This document shows, one piece after another, positions 1 through 6,235 of a stretch of 20,509 nucleotides of DNA (the stretch's first letter is position 1; the number at the start of each line of letters is the position of its first letter). Source of the DNA: Oligoflexia bacterium (GTDB lineage: Bacteria > Bdellovibrionota > UBA1018); contig CAIYTD010000025.1 of NCBI GenBank assembly GCA_903928955.1, forward strand, positions 1-20,509, read 5' to 3'. Both the position numbers and the translations under genes were made by a program. A model generated the notes under the pieces. That model did not search any database. It was not told where the DNA came from and saw only the letters and a program-made list of their open reading frames with translations.

Positions 1-9
1 GAATCTCAG

Positions 10-801
10 GTGAGGCCGAGATCATCGCATCTAGCACGAGCAATGACGTTACTTGGATTTCTAGTGCTTTATATTCCTCTCGTTTCGCTTATATTTTTTT
101 CTTTTCTCACTCACAATATTCAGCCGGGTGGTGTTCGTGAGTGGACATTCGAGTGGTATCAAAAATTGGCTTTGAACGCTCCTGTTTTAGATTCCTTTAA
201 GATGAGTGTCTTTGTGGGGTTATGGACTACTTTCTTTTCTACTTTAACAGGTACAATGGCAGCATTGGCATTAGCGCGTCAAAAATTTTTTGGTAAAAAA
301 ATATTCAATGCACTTACCTATGTACCTTTAATTATCCCAGAAATAGTTCTTGGGCTTTCGCTACTGGTTTGGTTTGTTTTTTTGAAACTGACATTAGGTT
401 TATTTTCCATAGTGTTGGCGCATATTACTTTTAGTATTTCTTACGTAATTATTACAGTCAAAGCGAGACTTCATGGATTTGATCGTTCACTAGAGGAAGC
501 TGCAAAAGATTTGGGAGCGAGTCAGTGGAATATCTTCTGGAAGGTTACGTTTCCACTCATTTGGCCAGCGATACTGTCAGGTGCTCTTATGGCTTTTACT
601 CTTTCTTTTGATGATTTTTTGATTACCTTTTTTACGTCAGGGGTTGGATCAGATACTCTCCCATTAAAAATTTATTCAATGATTAAATTTGGGGTTACAC
701 CTGAAATCAATGCTTTATCGGCATTGATGTTGGGAGTTACCTTCCTTGTTGTTATTGTATTTTTTACATCTCAAAAGAATTCATCTCCACCCAGCATCTA
801 G
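10..801 (+). CDS. potC: Spermidine/putrescine ABC transporter permease PotC
   Basis: Inner-membrane permease of a polyamine importer, working with a second permease (PotB), an ATPase (PotA) and a binding protein (PotD), none of which lie in the window. The 263-residue product has the usual PotC length, six likely membrane segments, and the binding-protein-dependent permease EAA loop near residues 161-183 (EEAAKDLGAS, then FWKVTFPLIWPAI), followed by the PotC-like AFTLSFDDFLITFF. The start is GTG at 10. A TGA in another frame at 11-13 overlaps it as GTGA, so an upstream gene, presumably potB, probably ends here and is translationally coupled. The frame is open to the window edge, so an earlier start cannot be excluded; an internal ATG at 43 is the other option. 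The gene ends directly at the stem of a strong terminator, making it the last gene of its operon. Confidence 0.9.
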   Translation: MRPRSSHLARAMTLLGFLVLYIPLVSLIFFSFLTHNIQPGGVREWTFEWYQKLALNAPVLDSFKMSVFVGLWTTFFSTLTGTMAALALARQKFFGKKIFNALTYVPLIIPEIVLGLSLLVWFVFLKLTLGLFSIVLAHITFSISYVIITVKARLHGFDRSLEEAAKDLGASQWNIFWKVTFPLIWPAILSGALMAFTLSFDDFLITFFTSGVGSDTLPLKIYSMIKFGVTPEINALSALMLGVTFLVVIVFFTSQKNSSPPSI

Positions 802-857
802 CATACATCTTCCTCCAGCCTCTAAAGTCTTACTGGAGGGAGATGTATGCATTTTTT
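801..857 (+). terminator. Rho-independent terminator of the pot operon
   Basis: An 18-bp stem pairs 801-818 with 833-850 (one T/G wobble) around a 14-nt loop and is followed by ATTTTTTG. The stem begins at the last base of the potC stop codon. On the minus strand no T-run follows the stem, so it is not an obvious terminator for the convergent RING gene ending at 876. Confidence 0.85.
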
Positions 858-875
858 GAATCATTCATTTTTTTA

Positions 876-1520
876 TTACTGAACTACAGCGACTGGGTCT
901 TGCTCTACAAGTCTTCGACACAAGGGGCATCGAGAGTCCATATTGATAGACCGATCGAAACAGGTTTTGCAGTATAAATGACCACACTCAGTGAATGTGT
1001 AATCTCTTTCAGCAGTCATCGGAGTTAGTGTATCTAAGCAAACCGGGCAGGTCAGGTCGCTTCCTTCCGTTCTTAGTTGTGTTAAACATTCTTCTGCTCT
1101 GACTCTTAAGTCTTCGGTCATTTCTATTTCTTTGTATGCTCTTACTATTCCACCTTCATTCATGAGTACTACATTTTGTGTAGGGAGATTAACAGCGGGA
1201 GCTTGAGGCTGCGGAATATTTTGCGCAGCTTGAACGGGAAGTTGAATGGGAGTAGGAGCTGGAGCTAATAATAGTGCTAATTGAGCAGCCCTATTGGTAA
1301 AATATTGTGCAGTAGTCATCGTTCCAAATCCACCGGCACCTGTTCTAGGACGTGCGATTCTATTCTGATTACCTGCAACTTCAGCGGGACGCATCTGAAC
1401 TCCAAGTCTAGGATTTATTGGAAATGTATCTGGCGTAGTAGGCGGCCTATACATAGCATGAACAGAAGAAAGAAAAGAAATACAGAAAAAAATGGTAAGA
1501 ATGCAGAAACGTAAAACCAT
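876..1520 (-). CDS. Exported RING-finger (C3HC4) protein, copy 1
   Basis: A 214-residue protein with a Sec signal peptide (about residues 1-22, ending S-V-H-A), a Pro/Gln/Ala-rich middle (about 85-115), a conserved block (about 115-157) and a C-terminal RING finger. The zinc ligands are C158, C161, C179, H181, C184, C187, C198 and C201: CPVC, 17 residues, CGHLYCKTC, 10 residues, CPLC. This is the C3HC4 cross-brace order of eukaryotic RING ubiquitin ligases. V159 after the first Cys and R202 after the last lie where E2-contact and linchpin residues sit in active RING E3s. Start: an ORF opens at a GTG (1529) that abuts the AAGGAG ribosome site; ATG at 1520 has proper 8-nt spacing and is preferred. 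Its paralogue lies at 2041-2688. Function is inferred only: an effector acting on a eukaryotic partner, or a periplasmic zinc protein. Confidence 0.8.
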   Translation of the reverse strand: MVLRFCILTIFFCISFLSSVHAMYRPPTTPDTFPINPRLGVQMRPAEVAGNQNRIARPRTGAGGFGTMTTAQYFTNRAAQLALLLAPAPTPIQLPVQAAQNIPQPQAPAVNLPTQNVVLMNEGGIVRAYKEIEMTEDLRVRAEECLTQLRTEGSDLTCPVCLDTLTPMTAERDYTFTECGHLYCKTCFDRSINMDSRCPLCRRLVEQDPVAVVQ

Positions 1521-1529
1521 TGAAGTCAC

Positions 1530-1690
1530 TCCTTAAATTTAAACTAAAGAAATTGATTATGCATATTTCAATTAATTTAATATGATCTAATTGAATAAAT
1601 TAGTGTAAAAAATATTTGGTACCATGTTTTTATGCTTCATCACAAGCTTAAAATGCAATTACTGAAATATTTATTCTAAATAAACTAATA
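1530..1690 (-). promoter_or_regulatory. Upstream region of RING copy 1, shared with copy 2
   Basis: The stretch upstream of copy 1 matches the stretch upstream of copy 2 (2698-2880) in ordered blocks. Read on the minus strand these are CTTGTGATGAA, ATGGTACCAAA, TTTTTACACTAATTTATTC, AATTGAAATATG and TTAAGGAGTGA, the last being the ribosome site. TTTACA in the third block could be a -35 element, but the downstream -10 is poor and I do not assign a promoter position. The rest of the gap to 1970 shows no convincing gene. Confidence 0.45.
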
Positions 1691-1969
1691 TGATTTATAT
1701 TTTTCATTTTTCTAAGAAGAATTTCTTGCTAATAAAAAATTTAATAGGATATTTGAAATATTAGATTGGGATCCATACATCAAGCTTATGATCAATCTAC
1801 GAACTTTTAAGTAGGGTCGTTCTATCGTATGAAATGATATCAATTGATAATTTAAAAGAGGGCAGAGCTTTTCAGGACGTTCTTTTGGGAGGGGCGAAAT
1901 TTCTATCGTGACATAGATTTTGCGGTTGTTCAATCGAACTGAGGCTAGGTTTAGTTGGAGTTCTGAATG

Positions 1970-2030
1970 AAATATTAAGCAGAAACTCTCTTGACGGATA
2001 AGAGCTTCTGCTTAATGTCTCTATTTTAAT
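1970..2030. repeat. 61-nt palindromic hairpin element, copy 1
   Basis: The stem pairs AAGCAGAAACTCT with AGAGCTTCTGCTT, plus flanking A/T pairs, around a loop near 1990-2000. It lies just beyond the stop codon of RING copy 2 (2041, minus) and aligns without gaps to 4772-4832, with 8 differences in 61 positions. One pair in the stem is T-A here and C-G in the other copy, and an A/C mismatch is kept in both. It may act as a minus-strand terminator or transcript stabiliser; the tract after the stem on that strand is only weakly T-rich. Confidence 0.7.
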
Positions 2031-2040
2031 TTGATATTTT

Positions 2041-2688
2041 TTATTGCTGAATTTCAGTAGCGCTGTCTTGGGCTAGAATTCTTTCACAGGTGGGACATAG
2101 AGAGTTCATTCCTGAAGTTTGATCCAAACAGGGTTTGCAGTATAAATGACCACATTCAGTGAATGCATAATCTTTTTCCACAGCTAGTGGAGCAAGTGGG
2201 TCTAAGCAAACTGGGCAGGTAACGTTGGTTCCTTCAGTTCTTAATCGAGTTAAACATTCTTCTGCTCTGACTCTTAAGTCTTCGGTCATTTCTATTTCCT
2301 TGTATGCTCTTACTATTCCATTTGCATTCATGATCACTACATTTTGTGTAGGGACAGTAACAGCGGGATCTTGAGGTTGCGGAACATTTTGAGCAGCTTG
2401 AGTGGGGATTTGAATAGGATTTGGAACGGGAGCTTGATTCAATAATACTAGTAATTGAGCAGCTCTAGTGGTCATATAGTCTGCAACCGTTAGAAATGCA
2501 GGGGCATTCTGTCTAGGACGTGCGATTCGACTCTGAGTATTTGTGTCTTCAACGGGGCGCCCATTCATTCCAGGACGTGAATTTATTGGATAGGTATGTG
2601 GGGTAGCAGGCGGGGTATGCCCAGCATGAGCTGAAGAAAAAAAAGAGATACAGAAGAAATTAGTAAGAATACAAAAACGTAAAATCAT
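2041..2688 (-). CDS. Exported RING-finger (C3HC4) protein, copy 2
   Basis: A 215-residue paralogue of 876-1520 with the same order: signal peptide (about 1-22, ending S-A-H-A), Pro/Gln-rich middle, conserved block, and a C-terminal RING with ligands at the same positions (C158, C161, C179, H181, C184, C187, C198, C201). After the last Cys it has Glu (CPTCER) where copy 1 has Arg (CPLCRR), so the usual linchpin residue is missing here. In the block before the RING, 36 of 43 aligned residues are identical to copy 1, and the DNA has a 50-nt identical run (1081-1130 and 2249-2298), indicating a fairly recent duplication or gene conversion. The N-terminal third and the middle differ much more. Start: ATG at 2688 with AAGGAG 8 nt upstream; the longer GTG start at 2697 abuts the ribosome site. 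Role unknown. Confidence 0.8.
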   Translation of the reverse strand: MILRFCILTNFFCISFFSSAHAGHTPPATPHTYPINSRPGMNGRPVEDTNTQSRIARPRQNAPAFLTVADYMTTRAAQLLVLLNQAPVPNPIQIPTQAAQNVPQPQDPAVTVPTQNVVIMNANGIVRAYKEIEMTEDLRVRAEECLTRLRTEGTNVTCPVCLDPLAPLAVEKDYAFTECGHLYCKPCLDQTSGMNSLCPTCERILAQDSATEIQQ

Positions 2689-2697
2689 TAAAATCAC

Positions 2698-2880
2698 TCC
2701 TTAAGTTTAAATTAAACAAATTGATTACACATATTTCAATTAAAATAATTGAAATTAATCTATTCGAATAAATTAGTGTAAAAAAATTTTGGTACCATAT
2801 CTACATTGTTCATCACAAGTTTAAAGTTCAGTTAATGAAATATTTATTATAAATCAACTAATATAATTTATATTTTAGCA
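2698..2880 (-). promoter_or_regulatory. Upstream region of RING copy 2, shared with copy 1
   Basis: It carries the same ordered blocks as 1530-1690, including GGTACCA, TTTACACTAATTTATTC and TTAAGGAGTGA read on the minus strand. The duplication therefore took the regulatory region with the gene, and both copies are probably expressed under similar control. The spacing between blocks differs slightly (the element near 1595 maps to about 2772). Confidence 0.45.
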
Positions 2881-3105
2881 TCTTCAACACAGAATTTTTT
2901 TCTCAAAAGATATTCAAATCTAATGGAGGGGTGAATGCCTTCCTTAATGAGGAATAAAATGAAATATAATTTTTAGCTGGCAAGATTGATTTAAAGCTGT
3001 TCAGGGGGTGATTGGAGTCTTGTCGATTGGTGTATCGATTTGCGATGGATCTAGTGTTTCACTAGGGGGAACGAGGAGGCTGAATCCATCAAGAGTAACG
3101 TGATG
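2881..3105. other. Intergenic stretch without a gene
   Basis: No convincing coding region. The only structure I see is a short perfect hairpin at 3051-3065 (CTAGTG, TTT, CACTAG). It lies downstream of the carboxylase gene on the minus strand and lacks a T-tract, so I do not call it a terminator. Confidence 0.4.
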
Positions 3106-4713
3106 CTACATTCTAAATATTCCAAATTGGGTATTAGGAATAGGCGCATTATAAGTAGCAGAGAGTGCCAGCGCGAGTGTTTCTCGAGTCTTCCATGGTA
3201 TTATGATTCCATCATCCCATAGGCGCGCTGAACTGATGTAAGGACTGCCTTCTCTTTCATATTGTTCGCAGATGGGCTTTTTTATATTTTCTATTTCTTG
3301 GGTAGATAGTTTTTTCCCTTGAGCACTCAATTGCTCCATTTTTACCTGTGAGAGTACTCCTGCAGCTTGTTCTCCACCCATGACGGAGATGCGAGCATTT
3401 GGCCACATCCAAAGGAAACGCGGTTGAAATGCTCTGCCGCACATGCCGTAGTTGCCTGCTCCAAAACTGCCCCCTACGATGACTGTAAATTTGGGGACCT
3501 TTGCATTGGCTACAGCTGTAACCAGTTTCGCTCCATCTTTTGCGATGCCACCCCATTCGTATTTTTTCCCCACCATAAAGCCAGTAATATTTTGTAAAAA
3601 GAGGAGAGGAATTTTTCTCTGACAGCAGAGCTCGATAAAGTGGGCGCCTTTTAAGGCACTTTCACTGAAAAGAATGCCGTTGTTACCGAGGATTCCAATA
3701 GGATATCCCCAGATATGAGCCATTCCACAGACTAAGGTTGATCCATAAAGCGATTTGAATTCATGGAATTTTGAGCCATCTACGGTTCTGGCTATGATTT
3801 CTCGTATGTCAAATGGCTTTTTGAGATCTGTTGGAATAATTCCAGCAATTTCTTCTGCATTGTACAGAGGCTCTTCAATTGGATTTCGTTCAACAGCAGT
3901 AGGGGGTTTTAAGTTAAGGTGAGAAATAATAGTGCGAGTTATTTCTAATGCGTGATCATCGTTTTCGGCAAGGTGATCGGTGACGCCTGAGTTTTTGCAG
4001 TGGACATCACCTCCTCCTAGTTCTTCTGCAGTAACGATTTCGCCTGTCGCTGCTTTTACGAGTGGTGGTCCGCCTAAAAAGATGGTGCCTTGATTTCTTA
4101 CAATGATGGTTTCTTCAGACATGGCTGGGACATAGGCCCCTCCAGCTGTACAAGAACCCATAACAACTGCGATTTGAGGTATACCCAGGGACGACATTTG
4201 AGCTTGGTTGAAAAAAATTCTTCCGAAATGATCACGATCAGGAAAAACCTCAGACTGAAGCGGTAGAAAGGCGCCTCCTGAATCGACAAGATAAATGCAA
4301 GGAAGCAGGTTTTCTTGTGCGATTTCTTGAGCGCGGAGATGTTTCTTGACTGTGATTGGAAAATAGGTGCCTCCTTTGACTGTTGCATCATTCGCAATAA
4401 TCATGACTTCGCGGCGATGGATGACTCCTATTCCGGTGACAATTCCTGCACAAGGTGCGGCTCCATCATACATTTCTAAGCCTGCAAGAGGCGAGAGCTC
4501 TAAAAAAGTGGTTCCTGGGTCAATGAGCTTTTTAATTCTGTCTCGAACAAAAAGTTTTCCTTTTTGTTCGTGTTTGATGCGAGCTGGATTTCCTCCTCCT
4601 TCCCTTATTTTTTTTAATTTTTCCTCTAGTTCATGAACGAGACTATGGTTTTTTTTACTATTTATTTGGAAGTCTTCTGTAGTTGTTTGGATACTGGATT
4701 TCAGAGGTGACAT
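3106..4713 (-). CDS. mccB: Methylcrotonyl-CoA carboxylase beta (carboxyltransferase) subunit
   Basis: Transfers the carboxyl group from carboxybiotin to 3-methylcrotonyl-CoA in leucine/isovalerate breakdown. The 535-residue product is full length for MccB. The N-terminal part has KIREGGG and RIKKLIDPGT, then LSPLAGLEMYDG. The oxyanion/CoA regions are visible as GSCTAGGAYVPAMSEE with FLGGPPLVKAATGE, and later as ITGFMVGKKYEWGGIAKDGAK, GGSFGAGNYGMCGRAF and MGGEQAAGVL. These favour MccB over propionyl- or acetyl-CoA carboxyltransferases. The ATG at 4713 has no clear ribosome site; the N-terminal 25 residues are weakly conserved in the family, so a later start is possible. It is divergent from the operon holding the other subunits (6232-8144), with an XRE gene between, an unusual split of one enzyme over two transcripts. 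Confidence 0.92.
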   Translation of the reverse strand: MSPLKSSIQTTTEDFQINSKKNHSLVHELEEKLKKIREGGGNPARIKHEQKGKLFVRDRIKKLIDPGTTFLELSPLAGLEMYDGAAPCAGIVTGIGVIHRREVMIIANDATVKGGTYFPITVKKHLRAQEIAQENLLPCIYLVDSGGAFLPLQSEVFPDRDHFGRIFFNQAQMSSLGIPQIAVVMGSCTAGGAYVPAMSEETIIVRNQGTIFLGGPPLVKAATGEIVTAEELGGGDVHCKNSGVTDHLAENDDHALEITRTIISHLNLKPPTAVERNPIEEPLYNAEEIAGIIPTDLKKPFDIREIIARTVDGSKFHEFKSLYGSTLVCGMAHIWGYPIGILGNNGILFSESALKGAHFIELCCQRKIPLLFLQNITGFMVGKKYEWGGIAKDGAKLVTAVANAKVPKFTVIVGGSFGAGNYGMCGRAFQPRFLWMWPNARISVMGGEQAAGVLSQVKMEQLSAQGKKLSTQEIENIKKPICEQYEREGSPYISSARLWDDGIIIPWKTRETLALALSATYNAPIPNTQFGIFRM

Positions 4714-4771
4714 GGGGTCAGCCTAATCTAGGGTGGGTAGAAAACTCAAGGTATGGATGGGGGTTGATAAG

Positions 4772-4832
4772 AAATATTAAGCAGAAACTCCCTTGAGTAA
4801 TGGGAGCTTCTGCTTAATATCTCTATTTCAAT
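4772..4832. repeat. 61-nt palindromic hairpin element, copy 2
   Basis: A 19-bp stem pairs 4774-4792 with 4802-4820 (one A/C mismatch) around a 9-nt loop. It is the homologue of 1970-2030, with the same length and flanks including TCTCTATTT. It lies just beyond the stop of the XRE gene (4851, minus). The minus strand continues into TTTCTTATC, so a terminator role between the XRE gene and mccB is plausible. Confidence 0.75.
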
Positions 4833-4850
4833 AGAAAGTTAACTTGATTT

Positions 4851-5165
4851 TTAGGCGTTTCCTACTAAACCACGGATATGCTTAGGCTTAGCTGGTTTTC
4901 CACTTTTCTTTTCTCTCTCTTTACTCCAACCTTTAAACAGCTTTTCGTCTAATGGAAGATTTGCAGGCAATCCAAATACTAAACAAAATTTTAGCCAGGG
5001 GATCAAAGTAGGCATCATGGCTAGATTTTCAATTTTTGAAAGCGCGGACTGCGAAATGCCTAGTTCTCCAGCCATTTCAATTTGAGTCAAATCTCGAGAT
5101 AATCTTTCATCTCGAATAATATGACAAGTTCTGTGAGAAATTTCACGAGTATTAAACGATTTCAT
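4851..5165 (-). CDS. Small XRE/Cro-family transcriptional regulator
   Basis: A 104-residue protein whose residues about 15-60 form a Cro/CI-type helix-turn-helix: RDERLSRDLTQIEMAGELGI, then SQSALSKIEN, with the usual S-Q-S-A-L-S-K-I-E recognition-helix pattern. The C-terminal third is basic and lysine-rich (SKEREKKSGKPAKPKH). There is no ligand-sensing domain, so it may be an autonomous repressor or an antitoxin-like regulator, although no partner toxin is adjacent. Start: ATG at 5165 preceded by AAGGAG with 5-nt spacing. It sits between mccB and the divergent leucine-degradation operon, and a perfect palindrome lies 113 bp upstream of its start, so control of this region and of itself is a reasonable inference. 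Canonical liu regulators are MerR- or TetR-type, so any link to leucine catabolism is not established. Confidence 0.85.
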   Translation of the reverse strand: MKSFNTREISHRTCHIIRDERLSRDLTQIEMAGELGISQSALSKIENLAMMPTLIPWLKFCLVFGLPANLPLDEKLFKGWSKEREKKSGKPAKPKHIRGLVGNA

Positions 5166-5277
5166 CTTGTCTCCTTAGAATTTTTATATTCATGAATCAT
5201 GCGAATTTGAAGCAACCGCGCGAAAAAGTCAAATGAAAAATATGATAGATGGCATAGAACCATGATTTGATAGTTTT

Positions 5278-5296
5278 AAAATATCTCAGATATTTT
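5278..5296. promoter_or_regulatory. 19-bp perfect palindrome, candidate operator
   Basis: AAAATATCT-C-AGATATTTT is a perfect inverted repeat with 9-bp arms in the divergent intergenic region between the XRE gene (start 5165) and the leucine operon (start 5420). Symmetry and arm length suit a dimeric helix-turn-helix protein. Its AT-richness weakens the case, and no second copy is seen in the window. Confidence 0.45.
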
Positions 5297-5419
5297 TCGG
5301 AATAGGCTGAATTTTTGAGAAACCCGCTTGTTTTCTAAAGCAAAAAGGGCATAAGAATCTAATCTCTGGAGTCAGTCCGCAGTCTTAAGCATGTGATAGA
5401 GATAGTGAAAAGGAGCTTT

Positions 5420-6235
5420 ATGCCATATAGAACGTTAAAAGTTAAATTAGATTCTCGGGGAATATTCATGATCAGTTTGAATCGTCCTGAGGTGAGAAAT
5501 GCTTTTAATGAAGAAGTGATGGATGACTTAGCTCAGGCTTTTAGCGTAGATGCGACTCAGAAAAAGGTACGAGCAGTCGTACTCAGCGGAGAAGGACCTG
5601 TTTTTTGTTCTGGGGGTGATCTGAATTGGATGAAAAAAGCAGTAGATTTCAGTTTCGAAGAAAATTTAAAAGAGACCCGCAAACTGACCAAAATGTTCTC
5701 TATTCTAAATGAATGCCCAAAACCTGTAATCGGGCTTGTTCATGGTGCGGCAATTGGAGGAGGAGTTGGTCTTGTCAGTGTTTGTGATATTGTAGTTGCA
5801 GTTGCAGACACTCAATTTAGTTTAAGTGAAGTGAAACTTGGAATTGTTCCCGCTTGTATTGGTCCCTTTGTAATTTCTAAAATAGGTGCATCTCACGCAC
5901 GGGGTTTGTTTTTGAGTGCAGAGCGTTTTAATGCAAAAAAAGCTTATGAAATTGGTTTAATTCATGAGGTAGTTGCAGATTTCTCAGGATTAAATGTCGT
6001 TTTGGAACAAAAGCTATCTAATATTCTCCATTGCAGTCCTCATGCAATGAGCGCTGCAAAACAGCTCGTCCTCGATCTGTCTTGGCCTGAAAAGCGCGCT
6101 TCTATGACGGATCCGTTAGAATATGTTTCAAAGACTCTTGCTGAATTAAGAATATCTCAAGAGGGGCAAGAAGGCGTTCGTGCTTTTTTAGAGAAACGTC
6201 AGCCATCTTGGCTTTTACAGGGTGATAGAAAGTGA
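5420..6235 (+). CDS. liuC: Enoyl-CoA hydratase family, probable methylglutaconyl-CoA hydratase
   Basis: Crotonase-fold enzyme of 271 residues that probably hydrates 3-methylglutaconyl-CoA to HMG-CoA, the step between MCC and HMG-CoA lyase. Visible family features are ISLNRPEVRNAFN near the N-terminus, the oxyanion-hole regions SGEGPVFCSGGDLNWM and GLVHGAAIGGGVGLVSVCDI, and FSLSEVKLGIVPACI, whose Glu residues match hydratase-type active sites. The specificity is inferred from its neighbours. Start: a GTG ORF opens at 5393, but ATG at 5420 follows AAAAGGAGC with about 5-nt spacing and aligns with family N-termini, so it is chosen. It is the first gene of the operon; its stop overlaps the next start as GTGA at 6232-6235. 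Confidence 0.88.
   Translation: MPYRTLKVKLDSRGIFMISLNRPEVRNAFNEEVMDDLAQAFSVDATQKKVRAVVLSGEGPVFCSGGDLNWMKKAVDFSFEENLKETRKLTKMFSILNECPKPVIGLVHGAAIGGGVGLVSVCDIVVAVADTQFSLSEVKLGIVPACIGPFVISKIGASHARGLFLSAERFNAKKAYEIGLIHEVVADFSGLNVVLEQKLSNILHCSPHAMSAAKQLVLDLSWPEKRASMTDPLEYVSKTLAELRISQEGQEGVRAFLEKRQPSWLLQGDRK

Noticed and set aside
1712..1933. A 73-codon minus-strand ORF between the two RING genes
   Set aside because: No domain, no good ribosome site, not preserved in the corresponding gap upstream of copy 2, and composition typical of AT-rich intergenic DNA.
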